64,000 nucleotides of DNA from an uncultured Phocaeicola sp. (GTDB taxonomy: Bacteria; Bacteroidota; Bacteroidia; Bacteroidales; Bacteroidaceae): positions 92,102 through 156,101 of the forward strand of contig CALUJE010000004.1 of assembly GCA_944320885.1 (NCBI GenBank), written 5' to 3'. Positions 45,275 to 54,044 of the stretch are shown here, piece after piece. The translations under genes were made by a program, and so were the position numbers. How positions within the stretch are numbered: position 1 is the stretch's first letter; every line of letters begins with the position of its first letter. The notes beneath the pieces are model-generated. The model was not told the origin of the DNA and made no database searches. It saw only the letters and a program-made list of their open reading frames with translations.

Positions 45275-46242
45275 TAAAAAGCGCTCGGCTTCAGTCTCAA
45301 ACCTACGGTCTCTTCCAGATTGAACATCAGGTTCATGTTATGCACGGCCTGTCCGCTGGCACCTTTCAGCAGGTTGTCAATGCAAGAGACGATAAGCAGC
45401 TTGTTGCCGTATTTCTCCAGATGGATAAGGCATTTGTTGGTGTTTACCACCTGTTTCAGGTCAATGTTCTCTTTTACGATATGCGTGAAAGAGTCTTTGG
45501 CATAATACTCTTCATAGATTCGTTCAATCTCCTCCAGACTTACCTGGGTTTTTACCACGAGGGTGGCGAATATGCCACGGGGGAAGTCACCGCGGTAGGG
45601 GATGAAATCAATTTCGGAGTCGAAACTGTTTTGCAGTTGTTTCAGTGACTGCTTGATTTCGGGCACATGCTGGTGATTGAAGGCTTTGTAGATGCTGATA
45701 TTGTTATTGCGCCAGCTGAAGTGACTGGTGGCGCCCGGCTTTACTCCGGCACCGGTGCTTCCGGTGATGGCGTTGACCGATATGTCATCGTTCAGCATCA
45801 GGTGTTTGGCAAGCGGAAGCAGTCCCAGCTCGATGCAGGTAGCAAAGCATCCCGGATTGGCTACATACTTGCTCTTGCAGATGGTGCGGCGGTTCAGTTC
45901 CGGCAGACCGTATATGAAATTGTGCTCCTCGCTCTTGATACGGAAGTCCATTGAGAGGTCGATGATTTTCAGCTCTTCGGGAATGTTGTGGCACTCAAGG
46001 AATTTCTTGGTGTCTCCGTGAGCCGTGCAGAAGAACAGTACGTCGATGTCGTCGAGCGGAAGCTCATCGGTAAACGTGAGCTCTGTCTCACCGTAAAGGC
46101 CTTCGTGCACTTCCGTAATCTTGTGGCCTGCATGGCTGTTGCTGTTAATGAACACGATTTCCGCGTCGGGATGATTGATGAGCAGGCGAATCAGTTCGCC
46201 TGCCGTATATCCTGCGCCTCCAATTATTCCAACTTTTATCAT
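45274..46242 (-). CDS. argC: N-acylglutamyl-phosphate reductase
   Basis: 322 residues. The N-terminal Rossmann segment (KVGIIGGAGYTAGELIRLL) and catalytic Cys132 (VANPGCFATCIELGLLPL) identify ArgC. The C-terminus GLRLKPSAF is as expected for the family, so the gene is intact despite the remnant abutting its stop codon. It is 5 bases after argG. Confidence 0.95.
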   Translation of the reverse strand: MIKVGIIGGAGYTAGELIRLLINHPDAEIVFINSNSHAGHKITEVHEGLYGETELTFTDELPLDDIDVLFFCTAHGDTKKFLECHNIPEELKIIDLSMDFRIKSEEHNFIYGLPELNRRTICKSKYVANPGCFATCIELGLLPLAKHLMLNDDISVNAITGSTGAGVKPGATSHFSWRNNNISIYKAFNHQHVPEIKQSLKQLQNSFDSEIDFIPYRGDFPRGIFATLVVKTQVSLEEIERIYEEYYAKDSFTHIVKENIDLKQVVNTNKCLIHLEKYGNKLLIVSCIDNLLKGASGQAVHNMNLMFNLEETVGLRLKPSAF

Positions 46243-46247
46243 GGCAA

Positions 46248-47453
46248 TTATATTTTTTCGTCTTTATGGTTATTGTAGTATACTCTTAGCGGGGTAGACA
46301 ATACCTTGATAAATCCTTTGGCATCTTCGGCTGTCCATCCTTTCTGCATTTCACCGTATTCGCCGAACTTGGTCTTAACCAGGTCGTCGGGAGAGTCAAC
46401 TCCTACGGTAGAGAACGAGAGCGGACGCAGTTCAAGGATAACCGTTCCGTTCACATTGCGCTGTGATTCCTGAAGCATGGCCTCGATGTCGCGCATTACC
46501 GGCTCCAGATACTGGCTTTCGTGCAGGAACATGCCGTACCAGTTGGCCACCTGGTCTTTCCAGTACTGCTGCCATTTGCTCAGGGTGTATTTTTCAAGGA
46601 AACGGTGTGCTCCGATGATGAGCATCGGTGCGGCGGCTTCAAAGCCTACACGTCCCTTGATACCGATGATGGTGTCGCCCACGTGCATGTCACGTCCGAT
46701 GCCGTATGCGGCTCCTATCTCTTCGATTTTCTGAATGGCCTTTATCTTGTCTTCAAATACCTGTCCGTTTACCGCATGGATTTCACCATTCTTGAATTCC
46801 AGTTTCAGCTGTTCGCTGCCGGTCTTGGTAACCTGTTTCAGGTAAGCATCCTCAGGAAGCCCCTGTGCAGAATCCAGAATCTCTCCTCCGCAGATGGATG
46901 TTCCCCACAGACCTACGTTATAAGAGTATTTCAGTTTGGTGAAGTCGGCCTCAAAACCGTGTTCCTTCAGATAGTTTATTTCATATTCGCGGCTGAGGGC
47001 CATGTCACGGGTCAGGGTAATGATTTCCACATCGGGAGCCAGCACCAGGAAAGTCATGTCAAAGCGCACCTGGTCATTGCCGGCACCGGTTGAACCGTGT
47101 GCGATGGCGTGTGCTCCGATTTCATTGGCATAACGGGCTATGGCGAGTGCCTGGAAAATACGTTCGGAGCTTACGGAAATAGGATAGGTGCCGTTACGCA
47201 ACACATTTCCGAATACCATGTATTTCAGGCTCTTTTCATAATACTCTTGGGTGACGTCAAGTGTCACATACTCTTTGGCTCCCAGCTTGTAGGCGTTCTC
47301 TTCGTTCTTTTTCAGCTGTTCGGCACTGAATCCGCCGGTATTGGCGCATGCCGCATAAACTTCATATCCTTTTTCCTTGGCAAGATACATTACGGTAAAC
47401 GAAGTGTCAAGTCCTCCGCTGAATGCCACTACTACTTTCTTTTTCTCTTCCAT
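46248..47453 (-). CDS. argG: Argininosuccinate synthase
   Basis: 401 residues. The ATP-pyrophosphatase P-loop VVVAFSGGLDTSFTVMYLAK at the N-terminus and AHGSTGAGNDQVRFDMTF are diagnostic. It joins citrulline and aspartate. It starts 4 bases after the GNAT gene and 5 bases before argC, so it is clearly within the operon. Confidence 0.96.
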   Translation of the reverse strand: MEEKKKVVVAFSGGLDTSFTVMYLAKEKGYEVYAACANTGGFSAEQLKKNEENAYKLGAKEYVTLDVTQEYYEKSLKYMVFGNVLRNGTYPISVSSERIFQALAIARYANEIGAHAIAHGSTGAGNDQVRFDMTFLVLAPDVEIITLTRDMALSREYEINYLKEHGFEADFTKLKYSYNVGLWGTSICGGEILDSAQGLPEDAYLKQVTKTGSEQLKLEFKNGEIHAVNGQVFEDKIKAIQKIEEIGAAYGIGRDMHVGDTIIGIKGRVGFEAAAPMLIIGAHRFLEKYTLSKWQQYWKDQVANWYGMFLHESQYLEPVMRDIEAMLQESQRNVNGTVILELRPLSFSTVGVDSPDDLVKTKFGEYGEMQKGWTAEDAKGFIKVLSTPLRVYYNNHKDEKI

Positions 47454-47457
47454 AGCG

Positions 47458-48048
47458 TTATTTGTTATTTTGTGCGTTGTTAATATTCATGTTTATCTGG
47501 TCATTGGGATGCTTTTCCGGATCATAGAGCATGGCGGTGCAGATGCAGTAACGTCGTCCGGTACGTTCCAATACATCGTGGTTGCAACAGCCCTCACATC
47601 CTTTCCAGAAAGCGTCGTCGTTTGTCAGTTCGGCAAACGGCACGGGTACGTATCCCAGTTCGGTATTTATTTTCATTACGGCTCCTCCGCTGGTCAGTCC
47701 GAAGAGCTTGGCATGCGGCCATCGCAGACGCGACAGCGTAAACGCCGCACGTTTGATTCGTTTGGCCAGTCCGTGTCCTCTGAACTTCTCGACTACAATC
47801 AGTCCGGAGTTGGCTACGTATTGTTTGTTCCCCCAGCTCTCTATATAACAGAAACCGGCAAATTCGTTTCCGTGCAATGCGATGATGGCTTTGCCTTCTT
47901 TCATTTTCTGTGCCACGTATTCATGGGTTCGTTTGGCAATGCCAGTACCTCTCACTTTAGCTGCAGCTGTAATTGTTTCAAGGATAGTGTCGACATAAAC
48001 CTCGTGTGAGGCATCGGCAACCATAACGTCAATTTGGTCCATTTCCAT
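47458..48048 (-). CDS. GNAT acyltransferase with Cys-rich C-terminus; candidate glutamate N-acyltransferase
   Basis: 196 residues. The start (TAAAKVRGTGIAKRTHEYVA) recalls ArgA-type acetyltransferases, and the acyl-CoA loop is present (EKFRGHGLAKRI). The C-terminal part has clustered cysteines at 151, 154, 155, 168 and 170 (CEGCC and CIC), which could bind metal. It lies between argR and argG with 4 bases to argG. From position I infer that it acylates glutamate as the first step of arginine synthesis, perhaps with succinyl-CoA given the Pro90 carbamoyltransferase. The GNAT fold is fairly sure; the reaction is not. Confidence 0.75.
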   Translation of the reverse strand: MEMDQIDVMVADASHEVYVDTILETITAAAKVRGTGIAKRTHEYVAQKMKEGKAIIALHGNEFAGFCYIESWGNKQYVANSGLIVVEKFRGHGLAKRIKRAAFTLSRLRWPHAKLFGLTSGGAVMKINTELGYVPVPFAELTNDDAFWKGCEGCCNHDVLERTGRRYCICTAMLYDPEKHPNDQINMNINNAQNNK

Positions 48049-48096
48049 AATTAAATCGACAATTTGTATATTTATTCTTTTATTGTAATGCGTTTG

Positions 48097-48576
48097 TTAG
48101 AACTGTATGTTCGGAATAATGCGGCGGAGCGATTTCACTACTTCGGTGCGTGTTACTCCTTCGTTCAGAATCATCATGATAGTATCGTCTCCGGCAATCG
48201 TTCCCAGAATCTCTTCAATGTGTCCGTTATCTATATCGTAGGCTATGCTGCTGGCATATCCGGGTCGGGTGCGTATCACCGCTACGTTTCCTGAAAAGCG
48301 CAGAGAAATAAACCCGTTGGAAATAGGCATGTTGGCTATGGGGTGCGGCTCGCTGATACGTTTGTATAGCGTATTGTTGGGCAATACATAGATATACTTT
48401 CCGCTGATGCTGGCAGCTTTGGCTACTTTGAGCTGTTTCAGGTCTCTCGACAGAGTGGCCTGAGTCAGGTTGTAACCTTCAAGTGTCAGTTCCTTCAACA
48501 GTTCTTCCTGGCTTCCTATTTCTTTGGTCGAAATGATAATCTTGATAGAATCGAGACGGCTGCTTTTATTTTTCAT
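48097..48576 (-). CDS. argR: Arginine repressor
   Basis: 159 residues. The N-terminal winged helix (SQEELLKELTLEGYNLTQAT then LSRDLKQLKVAKA) and the C-terminal hexamerisation/arginine site GTIAGDDTIMMIL identify ArgR. It leads the arginine operon and faces the divergent rhamnose operon. An operator-like sequence lies directly before its start codon. Confidence 0.93.
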   Translation of the reverse strand: MKNKSSRLDSIKIIISTKEIGSQEELLKELTLEGYNLTQATLSRDLKQLKVAKAASISGKYIYVLPNNTLYKRISEPHPIANMPISNGFISLRFSGNVAVIRTRPGYASSIAYDIDNGHIEEILGTIAGDDTIMMILNEGVTRTEVVKSLRRIIPNIQF

Positions 48577-48578
48577 AC

Positions 48579-48592
48579 TGCATAATTATTCT
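48579..48592. promoter_or_regulatory. ARG-box-like operator upstream of argR
   Basis: TGCATAATTATTCT matches the E. coli/B. subtilis-type ARG box core TGAATWWWWATTCA at 12 of 14 positions and ends next to the argR start codon (48574-48576). A weaker candidate, TGCATAAAAATAAA, is at 48630-48643. This would give autoregulation of the operon. Confidence 0.5.
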
Positions 48593-48748
48593 AAAACCGG
48601 GGCAAAGATAGTAATAATATTCAATTTGCTGCATAAAAATAAACTCTTTTTCATTTTTATACGCTATAAATATGCATTCTTTTGCTTTTCCTTAAGGGAA
48701 AGGGGTATAAAAATCATAAAAAGAAGCGGCATGTTTAAAATATTTCCG

Positions 48749-48756
48749 TACATTTG
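48749..48756 (+). promoter_or_regulatory. -7 box of the rhamnose operon
   Basis: TACATTTG, 50 bases before the kinase start. No good -33 element lies 19-21 bases upstream, which fits a promoter needing an activator. Confidence 0.45.
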
Positions 48757-48806
48757 CTTCATTATTAAAACATTGTAAAATACAAACCTAAAACAACGAT
48801 TACCGT

Positions 48807-50285
48807 ATGGAGAACATGAACTTTTTTGCCGTAGACTTGGGAGCAACTAGCGGTAGAACGATTCTTGGAAAAATATGTGATAAAAAGATAGAGTTGACAG
48901 AGTTGACTCGTTTCCCCAACAATATAATTGAAACAGGCGGACATTTTTACTGGGATATATATGCCTTGTATCTTGAAATCATCAAAGGCCTGAAGAAAGT
49001 GGCTCAGGAAAACATTCAGATTAATTCAATCGGTATCGATACATGGGGAGTGGACTTTGTGTTCATTGGCAAAGACGGAGCCATCTTGCGCAATCCTTAC
49101 TGTTATCGTGACCCTCATACGGTAGGCGCACCCGAAGAATACTTTACCCACATTTCACGTGAACGTGTGTATGACATTACCGGTATACAAATCATGAACT
49201 TCAACTCTCTGTTCCAGCTATCGACCCTTCACCGCAACAAGTGTTCGGCTCTGGAGGCTGCCGACAAGATTCTGTTCATGCCCGATGCCCTTTCATACAT
49301 GCTCACCGGAGAGATGGTGACTGAATATACCATTGCATCTACTTCACAGATACTGAATCCGCGCACCAAACGTTTTGAAAAGGAACTGCTTGATGTGGTT
49401 GGTGTGAAGGAAGAACAGTTCGGACGTTTCGTCTTCCCGGGTGAGAAAATCGGTGTGCTGAGCGAGGAAGTGCAGAAGATGACCGGTCTGGGAGCTGTTC
49501 CGGTGATTGCTGTTGCCGGACATGATACCGCTTCGGCCGTTGCAGCTGTGCCTGCACGCAATGCCAACTTTGCATACCTGAGTTCAGGTACATGGTCGCT
49601 GATGGGTATCGAAGTAAAAGATGCCATTATCAACAAAGACAGTTACGACAAGAACTTTACCAACGAAGGCGGCGTGGAAGGAACCACCCGTTTCCTCAAA
49701 AATATATGCGGTATGTGGCTGCTTGAGCGCTGCCGTAAAGAGTGGGAGGCAACCAACAATTATTCGTATACCGAACTGATTGATGCCGCATTGGCCGTAC
49801 CGGCATTCCGCAGTGTTATCAATCCGGATGCTCCTTGTTTTGCCAATCCGACATCAATGATTGATGCCATCCGCAACTATTGCGCGCAGACCGGTCAGCC
49901 TGTGCCTGAGACTTACGGCGAACTTACCCGCTGTATTTTCGACAGTCTGGCACTGCGTTACCGTCAGGTATTCGGATACATGCAGGAGATGGCACCGTTC
50001 AAGATTGAGCGTCTGCACGTAATCGGCGGAGGTTCACGAAACAACCTGCTGAACCAGTTTACCTGCAACGCCGTAGGAGTGCCCGTAACCGCTGGTCCGT
50101 CAGAAGGTACTGCACTGGGTAACATCATGCTGCAAGCCAAGGCTTTCGGACTGGTTGACACCGTGCAGCAGATGCGCGACATGATAGGCCAGTCAATCGA
50201 GCTTGCCGAGTTTGAGCCGAAAGATGCCGCTGAGTGGGATGCCGCATATGCGAAATACCTGTCAGTTTATCGTGAAGATATCTGA
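48807..50285 (+). CDS. rhaB: Rhamnulokinase
   Basis: 492 residues. FGGY carbohydrate-kinase family: N-terminal FFAVDLGATSGRTILGKI, IGIDTWGVDFVFIGKDG, VAGHDTASAVAAVPA and the C-terminal HVIGGGSRNNLLNQFTCNAV. It phosphorylates L-rhamnulose. It heads a four-gene operon with the isomerase, permease and aldolase, and has its own gap of 58 bases to the isomerase gene. Confidence 0.95.
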   Translation: MENMNFFAVDLGATSGRTILGKICDKKIELTELTRFPNNIIETGGHFYWDIYALYLEIIKGLKKVAQENIQINSIGIDTWGVDFVFIGKDGAILRNPYCYRDPHTVGAPEEYFTHISRERVYDITGIQIMNFNSLFQLSTLHRNKCSALEAADKILFMPDALSYMLTGEMVTEYTIASTSQILNPRTKRFEKELLDVVGVKEEQFGRFVFPGEKIGVLSEEVQKMTGLGAVPVIAVAGHDTASAVAAVPARNANFAYLSSGTWSLMGIEVKDAIINKDSYDKNFTNEGGVEGTTRFLKNICGMWLLERCRKEWEATNNYSYTELIDAALAVPAFRSVINPDAPCFANPTSMIDAIRNYCAQTGQPVPETYGELTRCIFDSLALRYRQVFGYMQEMAPFKIERLHVIGGGSRNNLLNQFTCNAVGVPVTAGPSEGTALGNIMLQAKAFGLVDTVQQMRDMIGQSIELAEFEPKDAAEWDAAYAKYLSVYREDI

Positions 50286-50343
50286 TGAGGCTGCCTGATA
50301 GAAACAGAAACACATTATTTTACTTAATTGAAAATATATTATT

Positions 50344-51597
50344 ATGAAAGAAGAACTTGTAAAAAAAGCCTATGAAGTAGCCAAAGAACGCTATGCTGCC
50401 GTAGGAGTAGATGTAGAAAAAGTGTTGGATACACTTCAGAAGATTGAAATCTCAATGCACTGCTGGCAAACCGACGACGTAGTTGGTTTCGAACCGAAAG
50501 CAGGAGCTTTGTCTGGTGGTATCCAGACTACCGGAAACTATCCCGGTAAAGCACGCAATATTGACGAGGTTCGTAAGGACTTGGAATTTGCCATGTCATT
50601 GCTGCCTGCAAAACAACGTGTTAACCTTCACGAAATCTACGGTGATTTCCAGGGTAAGTTCGTTGACCGTGACCAATGCACCATCGACCTGTTCAAGAGC
50701 TGGATGGACTGGGCTGACGAGCAAGGCGTAAAACTTGACTTCAACTCATCTTCATTCTCTCACCCGAAGAGCGGAAACCTTTCTCTTTCTAATCCTGACA
50801 AGGGCATCCGTGACTTCTGGATTGAGCATACCAAACGTTGCCGTCAGATTGCCGACGAAATCGGTAAGCATCAGGGAGATACCTGCTACATGAACCTTTG
50901 GGTACACGATGGTAGCAAGGACATCACTTTGAACCGTATGAAATACCGTGAGCTGTTCAACGACTCACTCGACCAGATTTTTGCAGAGAAATACGACCAC
51001 ATGAAGACCGGTTTGGAAAGCAAGGTATTCGGTATCGGTCTGGAACACTATACTGTAGGCTCTAACGAGTTCTGCATGGGTTATGCTACCAAGCACCAGA
51101 CTTACCTGACCATCGATACCGGTCACTATCATCCGACAGAAGTTGCTGCCGACAAGGTTTCGTCTGCACTGCTCTTCGTTCCGGGACTTATCCTTCACGT
51201 GAGCCGTCCTATCCGTTGGGACTCAGACCACGTTACTCTGATGGACGACGCTACTACCGAACTGTTCCAGGAACTGGTACGTTGCGACGCGCTTGACCGT
51301 ACAGCTATCGCACTCGACTACTTCGATGCTTCAATCAACCGTATCGGTGCTTACGTTATCGGTACCCGTGCAGCACAGAAGAGCCTGTTGCGTGCATTGC
51401 TTGAGCCGCTGGCTATCCTGCGCAAGTACGAAGCAGAAGAAAAAGGTTTCCAGCGTCTGGCTCTGCTCGAAGAGGCTAAGGCATTGCCTTGGAACGCCGT
51501 ATGGGATATGTTCTGCTTGAAGAACAATGTACCTGTAGGTGAAGAGTTCATTCCTGAAGTTGAAAGATACGAGGCTGAAGTAACTTCAAAGAGATAA
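50344..51597 (+). CDS. rhaA: L-rhamnose isomerase
   Basis: 417 residues, the usual length. Family features include MHCWQTDDVVGFEP, WMDWADEQGVKLDFNSSSFS, and the metal-binding barrel region (YLTIDTGHYHPTEVAADKVS). It converts L-rhamnose to L-rhamnulose, the substrate of the kinase encoded just upstream. Confidence 0.96.
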   Translation: MKEELVKKAYEVAKERYAAVGVDVEKVLDTLQKIEISMHCWQTDDVVGFEPKAGALSGGIQTTGNYPGKARNIDEVRKDLEFAMSLLPAKQRVNLHEIYGDFQGKFVDRDQCTIDLFKSWMDWADEQGVKLDFNSSSFSHPKSGNLSLSNPDKGIRDFWIEHTKRCRQIADEIGKHQGDTCYMNLWVHDGSKDITLNRMKYRELFNDSLDQIFAEKYDHMKTGLESKVFGIGLEHYTVGSNEFCMGYATKHQTYLTIDTGHYHPTEVAADKVSSALLFVPGLILHVSRPIRWDSDHVTLMDDATTELFQELVRCDALDRTAIALDYFDASINRIGAYVIGTRAAQKSLLRALLEPLAILRKYEAEEKGFQRLALLEEAKALPWNAVWDMFCLKNNVPVGEEFIPEVERYEAEVTSKR

Positions 51598-51622
51598 ATC
51601 GTTCTTTTTTTGGAATATGCTG

Positions 51623-51660
51623 AAAGGTTAATGGCGGTATTTGCTCCGCCACTAACCTTT
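51623..51660 (+). promoter_or_regulatory. Strong hairpin between rhaA and rhaT
   Basis: AAAGGTTA (51623-51630) plus TGGCGG (51632-51637) pair with CCGCCA and TAACCTTT (51646-51660, one bulged base). It is within the operon and has no U-tract, so I prefer mRNA processing or partial attenuation that sets enzyme-to-permease ratios. Confidence 0.65.
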
Positions 51661-51680
51661 ACTTATATTATCAAGGACAT

Positions 51681-52691
51681 ATGGAAATCGTATTAGGACT
51701 ATTGATTATTGCGGTTGGAGCATTCTGTCAGTCCAGCTGCTATGTACCTATTAATAAGATTAAACAGTGGAGCTGGGAGTCATACTGGATAGTACAGGGT
51801 GTGTTTGCCTGGCTGGTGTTCCCGTTTCTCGGAGCCTTGCTGGCTGTTCCTGAGGGACGTTCTCTCTTTGAAATCTATGCGGCCAATCCGACCGATGCCT
51901 TGTGGTCAATGTTCTTCGGTGTACTGTGGGGAGTAGGAGGCTTGACCTTCGGTCTGTCCATGCGTTACCTGGGTGTAGCTTTGGGACAGTCTATCGCGCT
52001 GGGTACCTGTGCCGGACTCGGAACCATCCTTACACCGATATTTACCGGTAATACGGGTGATCTTACCACTCCCGTCATCGTGGGTGTAATCGTGACTCTG
52101 CTGGGTATTGCCATCATCGGATATGCCGGAAGCCTGAAGTCGGCCAGTCTGAGCGAGGAGGAGAAGAAAGAGGCCGTAAAGGACTTCAACTTTACCAAAG
52201 GTATCATCGTGGCACTTCTTGCCGGATTCATGAGCGCCTGCTTCAGCATCGGACTCGGTTTCGGAGAGAGTCTCTGCTTTGCCGAGAGTGCCGACATCTA
52301 TAAGACATTGCCCGCCACCTTCATGGTGACACTGGGTGGATTTATCACGAACGCCATTTACTGCTTCTATCAGAACTCGAAGAACCATACATGGGCCGAC
52401 TACGGAAAGAGCTCGCTCTATGTGAACAACATCCTGTTCTGCGCGCTGGCCGGTGTGCTGTGGTACAGCCAGTTCTTCGGACTGAGTCTGGGCAAGGGTT
52501 TCCTTACCGATTCGCCCGTACTGCTCACCTTCTCGTGGTGTATCCTGATGTCGCTCAACGTAACTTTCTCAAACGTATGGGGCATCATCCTGAAAGAATG
52601 GAAGGGATGTACAAGCAAGACCATCACCGTGCTGGTAGTGGGACTGATTGTGCTTATCATCTCCTCATTCCTTCCTCAGCTCTTGAAATAA
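51681..52691 (+). CDS. rhaT: L-rhamnose/proton symporter
   Basis: 336 residues with about ten hydrophobic helices. The start (LGLLIIAVGAFCQSSCYVPI) and the segments VLWGVGGLTFGLSMRYLGVA and GVLWYSQFFGLSLGKG are typical of RhaT. It imports L-rhamnose across the inner membrane. It is followed after 34 bases by the aldolase gene. Confidence 0.94.
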   Translation: MEIVLGLLIIAVGAFCQSSCYVPINKIKQWSWESYWIVQGVFAWLVFPFLGALLAVPEGRSLFEIYAANPTDALWSMFFGVLWGVGGLTFGLSMRYLGVALGQSIALGTCAGLGTILTPIFTGNTGDLTTPVIVGVIVTLLGIAIIGYAGSLKSASLSEEEKKEAVKDFNFTKGIIVALLAGFMSACFSIGLGFGESLCFAESADIYKTLPATFMVTLGGFITNAIYCFYQNSKNHTWADYGKSSLYVNNILFCALAGVLWYSQFFGLSLGKGFLTDSPVLLTFSWCILMSLNVTFSNVWGIILKEWKGCTSKTITVLVVGLIVLIISSFLPQLLK

Positions 52692-52725
52692 TATTATTAA
52701 ACAATTCATTAAAATACAACTTATT

Positions 52726-53535
52726 ATGAAATCAATACTAGAAGGACGTCCGGCTCTTGCAAAGGAAGTAAACAAGGTTGCAGAGGTTGCCGGATATTTG
52801 TGGCAGAAAGGCTGGGCCGAGCGTAACGGCGGTAACATTACCATCAACGTTACCGAGTTTGTTGACGACGAAATCCGTCAGATGGCTCCCATCAGCGAAG
52901 TGAAACCTATCGGTGTTACTCTTCCGAACCTGAAAGGATGCTATTTTTACTGCAAGGGAACCAATATGCGTATGCGCGACCTGGCACGCTGGCCGATGGA
53001 AAACGGTTCTGTAATCCGTATTCTTGACGACTGCGCCAGCTATGTAATCATTGCCGACAATCCGGTTCGCCCTACCTCTGAGTTGCCCTCACACCTGAGC
53101 GTGCACAACTGGCTGATTGGTACCGGTTCAAACTACAAGGCTACCGTTCATACTCATCCTATCGAACTTATTGCCATGAGCCACACCAATAAATTCCTTG
53201 AAAAAGACGTGCTTACCAATCTGTTGTGGAGTATGATTCCCGAGACTAAGGCATTCTGTCCGCGTGGTTTGGGTATCATTCCTTATCAGTTGCCGGGTTC
53301 TGCCGAGCTGGCTAACGCCACACTGAAAGAGCTTGAAGACTACGACGTGGTAATGTGGGAGAAACACGGTGTGTTTGCCGTAGGCGAAGATGCCATGACA
53401 GCTTTCGACCAGATTGACGTGCTCACCAAGTCTGCTCAAATCTACATCAATGCCAAATGCATGGGCTTTGAGCCCGATGGCATGAGCCAGGAGCAGATGA
53501 AAGAAATGTCGGTTGCCTTCAACTTGCCGAAATAA
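52726..53535 (+). CDS. rhaD: Rhamnulose-1-phosphate aldolase
   Basis: 269 residues. Class-II aldolase/adducin fold with NGGNITINVTEF and the zinc-ligand segment KATVHTHPIELIAMSHTN. It splits rhamnulose-1-phosphate into dihydroxyacetone phosphate and L-lactaldehyde, the last catabolic gene here. No lactaldehyde reductase or AraC-type regulator follows, unlike the B. thetaiotaomicron rhamnose cluster. Confidence 0.94.
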   Translation: MKSILEGRPALAKEVNKVAEVAGYLWQKGWAERNGGNITINVTEFVDDEIRQMAPISEVKPIGVTLPNLKGCYFYCKGTNMRMRDLARWPMENGSVIRILDDCASYVIIADNPVRPTSELPSHLSVHNWLIGTGSNYKATVHTHPIELIAMSHTNKFLEKDVLTNLLWSMIPETKAFCPRGLGIIPYQLPGSAELANATLKELEDYDVVMWEKHGVFAVGEDAMTAFDQIDVLTKSAQIYINAKCMGFEPDGMSQEQMKEMSVAFNLPK

Positions 53536-53566
53536 TCGGTCTGTATAGCTCATACTGACATATATG

Positions 53567-53617
53567 TCCCCTTGTTCTCTTTTTGCCTTTCCGGCAAAGA
53601 CGGAGCAAGGGGATTTT
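53567..53617 (+). terminator. Terminator of the rhamnose operon
   Basis: TCCCCTTG (53567-53574) pairs with CAAGGGGA (53606-53613), enclosing an inner stem TTTGCC/GGCAAA, followed by TTTT. The 509-base gap 53536-54044 holds this terminator and the repeat array at 53680; nothing else is evident. Confidence 0.75.
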
Positions 53618-53679
53618 CGTATATATAAAGGTATGTTTCCTTTGCACGGACTACTGTTTTTTCTTCTACCCGTAGAGCC

Positions 53680-53773
53680 GTTTGTTGAGCCTTGGTCGCC
53701 AGCGTGCAGAGCCTTAACTCCCAGCGTGCTGGGGCTTGGTCGCCAATACGCTGAGCCTTGGTCGCCAGTAAAG
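53680..53773. repeat. Tandem array with 22 nt period, family 2, locus 2
   Basis: GTTTGT-type lead-in, then four 22 nt units starting at 53686, 53708, 53730 and 53752 built on TGAGCCTTGGTCGCCAG. The third unit begins TGGGGCTTGG and the fourth ends CAGTAAAG, the same order as in 31055-31148 and on the same strand. Confidence 0.85.
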
Positions 53774-54044
53774 TGCTCTTTTTCTTGCTTTTCTGGATTT
53801 GAATGTCTATTTTTGAGAAATTCCTATAGAGAGAGGTTGGAAATATGGAGAGTCATGATAACTTCCTTCTATTTGTATTCTTTTAATAAGAAACATCAGC
53901 TGGTGTAAGCACCGGAAAGCATTGGGAAAGGAAGTTTGGGAATATATAGTCAGAAAGTAGGTATTTGGCCAATGGAAAGAATATTATCAGTAATTGTAGT
54001 CAAATAGATATGCTTTTATGGATGATAAATAATTGGATTTACTT

